64,000 nucleotides of DNA from Pleurocapsa minor HA4230-MV1 (GTDB lineage: Bacteria > Cyanobacteriota > Cyanobacteriia > Cyanobacteriales > Xenococcaceae): NCBI GenBank assembly GCA_019359095.1, contig JAHHHZ010000025.1, forward strand, positions 124,001 through 188,000, written 5' to 3'. Every line of letters starts with the position of its first letter. The stretch's first letter is position 1. Below, piece after piece: positions 61,739 through 64,000 of the stretch. A model generated the notes under the pieces. It saw nothing but the letters and a program-made list of their open reading frames with translations, searched no databases and had not been told where the DNA came from. A program made the translations under genes and the position numbers.

Positions 61739-62908
61739 TTGGCATTAAACATTCTGATCGCTCCTTCTGGATTTAAAGAAAGTCTTGGTGCCGAAGAAGT
61801 AGCGAATTGTATCGCTACAGGCATCCTCAAAGTTTTACCAGATGCTTGCATCCGTAAAGCCCCTTTGGTAGATGGTGGTGAAGGCTTTACTAAAGCTTTA
61901 ATCGCAGCTACTAACGGTACTTTACATTCTCTTAAAGTAACAGGGCCAGTCGGTCAACCAATCGACTCACACTTTGGTTTATTGGGTGGAACAGATGATA
62001 AAACAGCTGTCTTGGAAATGGCAGCAGCAGCAGGGCTACGTCTCGTTCCCTCAGATAGGCGCAATCCACTGACAACGACGACTTACGGTGTTGGCGAATT
62101 AATTAAAGCAGCTTTAGATGCTGGGGCGGAACGCATTTTACTTGGCTGTGGCGATTCTGGTACTAACGATGGCGGTGCTGGAATGGCGCAAGCTTTGGGG
62201 GTTAAATTACTCGATCGCACTGGCAAACAATTAAATTTGGGCGGTGGAGAATTAATAAATCTCGATCGCATCGATTTCTCTGAACGAGATCCGCGCCTGG
62301 AACGAGTACAGATTGATGTAGCTTGTAACTGGCATAACGTCCTATGTGGAGAAAAAGGTGTCGCTAGAGTTTTTGGCCCTCAAAAAGGGGCTTCAAAAGA
62401 AACCGTCGAACAATTAGCTTTGGCTTTAGACCATTATGCCGAAATAATCAAACGCGATTTAGGTATAGATGTTAGGGAAATGCCTGGGAGTGGTGCTTCT
62501 GGTGGTCTGGGTACAGGTTTGTACACTTTAATTGGCGCTAAATTATATCCGCGCTACGAAATTGTCATGAAGTATCTCGATCTCGATCGCTTGTTGCCAG
62601 AGTCCGATTTAGTCATTACTGCTGAAGGCTGTTTGGATTATCAAACCCCCCATGGCAAAATTCCTGCCGAGGTTGCTTCTAGAGCAAAAATATATGACTT
62701 GCCTGTAATTGCTTTAGCAGGAAGTCTGGGTAAGGGTGCAGAGGTCAATTGGCAACATGGAATCGATTACTTTACCAGCATTGTCGATCGCCCTTGTCAA
62801 CTAAGTGAAGCGATCGCCGATGCAGCAACCCTATTGACCAATTCAGCAGAATCTATGGCCCGTTTAATGTTAGTTGGGCAACAAGTCGAATTCAAAAGTC
62901 AAAACTAA
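61739..62908 (+). CDS. glycerate kinase (GK-I/GlxK family)
   Basis: This 389-residue protein has MALNILIAPSGFKESLGAEEV at the start, PLVDGGEGFTKALIAATNG, LGCGDSGTNDGGAGMAQALG, and PGSGASGGLGTGLYTLIGA, all typical of the glycerate kinase fold. The product 2- or 3-phosphoglycerate recovers carbon from photorespiratory glycolate. A TTG start at 61739 is chosen because GGGAGG lies 5 bp upstream and the family starts there; longer upstream reading back to a TTG at 61592 is not supported. It heads a run of three same-strand genes ending with a transporter. Confidence 0.9.
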   Translation: MALNILIAPSGFKESLGAEEVANCIATGILKVLPDACIRKAPLVDGGEGFTKALIAATNGTLHSLKVTGPVGQPIDSHFGLLGGTDDKTAVLEMAAAAGLRLVPSDRRNPLTTTTYGVGELIKAALDAGAERILLGCGDSGTNDGGAGMAQALGVKLLDRTGKQLNLGGGELINLDRIDFSERDPRLERVQIDVACNWHNVLCGEKGVARVFGPQKGASKETVEQLALALDHYAEIIKRDLGIDVREMPGSGASGGLGTGLYTLIGAKLYPRYEIVMKYLDLDRLLPESDLVITAEGCLDYQTPHGKIPAEVASRAKIYDLPVIALAGSLGKGAEVNWQHGIDYFTSIVDRPCQLSEAIADAATLLTNSAESMARLMLVGQQVEFKSQN

Positions 62909-62929
62909 TAAGCAATAAGTAATAAGAGG
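62906..62929. repeat. heptamer tandem repeat (AATAAGY)
   Basis: Three copies of AATAAGN lie directly after the glycerate kinase stop, just before the ribosome site of the next gene. Confidence 0.6.
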
Positions 62930-62938
62930 ATTAAAAAA

Positions 62939-63133
62939 ATGGAAAGTATAAACAACGACAATTTAAATTATTTTTTAACGGCAGAAGATTATTTTAATTT
63001 AGGCAAATCTGATGCTTGGGCGGGAAAATCCAAGCGTCCACCAGAAGAGACGGTAGAAGGGGCTGAGTTATACGATCTCGGTTACAACGAAGGAAATATC
63101 GAATACGCGCCGATTCAAACCGAGAATAGCTAA
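62939..63133 (+). CDS. small acidic protein of unknown function
   Basis: This is a 64-residue acidic protein (LTAEDYFNLGKSDAWAGKSKRPPEETVEGAELYDLGYNEGN). An AGAGGA ribosome site is 8 bp upstream, and the gene ends one base into the ATG of the transporter, so it is probably a real operon member. No family is recognised. A GK/ND-rich surface patch suggests an interaction protein, but that is speculation. Confidence 0.55.
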   Translation: MESINNDNLNYFLTAEDYFNLGKSDAWAGKSKRPPEETVEGAELYDLGYNEGNIEYAPIQTENS

Positions 63134-64000
63134 TGAGTAAAGCTTCTACCAGCAAAGAAGCAGATAACAAGGCGAGATTGAGCGAGACTAACATTTGGTC
63201 ACGCTTTGAAAAACCACAAGCAATTACTACAAGACCACCAAAACGAAAGTTTCGCTGGGTTGTGGATGCTGTATTGCCGATAACGCTATCGCTTCTGGCT
63301 GGAATTATTGTTTTATTACCAACTTCATTGCCAACTGAAGGGCGTTTGTCGTTATTTGCTTTTGCAATAGCGATAATTCTTTGGTCTACGACATCGTTGA
63401 ATGCAGCTTATGTTGCTTTGGCAGCAGTTATTTTACTAATTCTCTCTGGCGGTAGCGACCAAGAAAAACTCTTTGAAGCACTAGAATCAGATGTCATTTG
63501 GCTGATGATTGGTGCTTTTATCTTGGGTGGGGCAGTACAGCAAACTGGTTTGGCTGCCCGCTTGACTCAAGTTGTTGTTTCCAAAGCGCATACTGTTGGA
63601 AAGGTTTTTTGGTTAATGACAACTATCCTAATTCCCTTAGCTTTTGTCATACCATCTACTTCTGGCAGGGCAGCTGTCGTTATTCCAGTTTTTCGTAGTA
63701 TAGTCAATGCCACGGGCGATCGCAAAATTACCCGTGCTTTAGCTTTGTTGATGCCTACCGTCATTTTAGTATCGACAATTTCTACTTTAATTGCTGCTAG
63801 TTCCCATTTAATCGCGATCGATCTGCTTGATGAAATTGCTGATGTCAACCTTTCCTACACTCAATGGGTAGTTTATGGATTTCCTTTTGGAGTAATTGCC
63901 AGCTATCTTTCTTGCTGGGTGGTAATGCACCTGTTTTTGGATAAAAAACGTCGCCAACGCCCACTAGAAATAACCAAACAAAAGCAAAAATCCTTTTCTC
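63133..64000 (+). CDS. SLC13/DASS-type anion transporter, partial
   Basis: The gene is cut by the window edge; 289 codons are visible. A basic N-terminus (MSKASTSKEADNKAR) precedes at least seven helices, with VLPITLSLLAGIIVLLP, SDVIWLMIGAFILGGAVQQTGLAARL, VIPSTSGRAAVVIPVFRSI and VILVSTISTLIAASSHLIAIDLLDE. These match the sodium-dependent dicarboxylate/sulfate (SLC13) family, including the SNT-like helix hairpin (here SST). The ATG overlaps the preceding stop (TAATG). Next to glycerate kinase, uptake of an organic or inorganic anion is plausible. Confidence 0.83.
   Translation, partial: MSKASTSKEADNKARLSETNIWSRFEKPQAITTRPPKRKFRWVVDAVLPITLSLLAGIIVLLPTSLPTEGRLSLFAFAIAIILWSTTSLNAAYVALAAVILLILSGGSDQEKLFEALESDVIWLMIGAFILGGAVQQTGLAARLTQVVVSKAHTVGKVFWLMTTILIPLAFVIPSTSGRAAVVIPVFRSIVNATGDRKITRALALLMPTVILVSTISTLIAASSHLIAIDLLDEIADVNLSYTQWVVYGFPFGVIASYLSCWVVMHLFLDKKRRQRPLEITKQKQKSFS

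Overview
The window comes from a cyanobacterium. It carries photosynthesis genes (psbO for the photosystem II manganese-stabilising protein, chlP for geranylgeranyl reductase, a light-dependent protochlorophyllide reductase), a homogentisate phytyltransferase and a CrtO-type carotene ketolase. The octamer GCGATCGC (HIP1) is very frequent in both genes and spacers. The many heptamer tandem repeats (STRRs) and small dispersed palindromes resemble those of filamentous or Pleurocapsa-like cyanobacteria. The genus is not decidable from the sequence alone.

Layout: 1-2.8 kb is an arsenic operon (arsR, a HCX5R phosphatase, arsH, an aquaporin, arsC) with two abutting 18-bp ArsR-type operators. Two Uma2 genes and a SHOCT coiled-coil gene follow. 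5.3-8.7 kb is sufCDS, with a SufR-type operator and a promoter but without sufB. 8.7-9.6 kb holds a decayed RelE-like toxin with its antitoxin and an orphan HicB-like gene. 9.8-24.7 kb holds chlP, crcB, an RND efflux pair with a divergent HxlR regulator, an LptF/G permease, an Xaa-Pro aminopeptidase, DUF4332, a DciA-like protein with a zinc ribbon, pgeF and a GatD-like amidotransferase. 26-32 kb holds crtO, hpt, moxR, a methyltransferase and a DUF58 gene.

The block at 32.1-34.4 kb (a MazE/PIN pair, an ABC-transporter remnant, a GNAT enzyme, MntA and a nonsense-interrupted HepT) is bracketed by two copies of the DUF58 gene's 3' end, so it looks like an acquired or rearranged island. 34.4-48 kb holds phoH, a DUF2945-DUF3140 fusion, a DUF2267 gene, por, a DUF2157/GDYXXLXY pair, a Phd/VapC pair, a second RND pump, a TPR-CHAT protein and a PfkB kinase. 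At 48.2 kb is a small two-domain expansin-like protein with an RTX-like tail, the most unusual protein here.

49-64 kb holds a phosphohexomutase, psbO, a CtaA/CopA-type P-type ATPase, an AAA/DUF4143 ATPase lying between the pump and a duplicated pump tail, a SAM hydrolase-like gene, ispE, an SLH porin, glycerate kinase and a partial SLC13-type transporter running off the right edge.

Main themes are metal and metalloid handling (ars, suf, copper pump, efflux pumps), pigment and tocopherol synthesis, and a layer of toxin-antitoxin modules and repeats, several of which have visibly reshaped genes. I saw no rRNA, tRNA, CRISPR array, prophage or complete insertion sequence. All functional calls rest on reading motifs and family resemblance; no database search was run.
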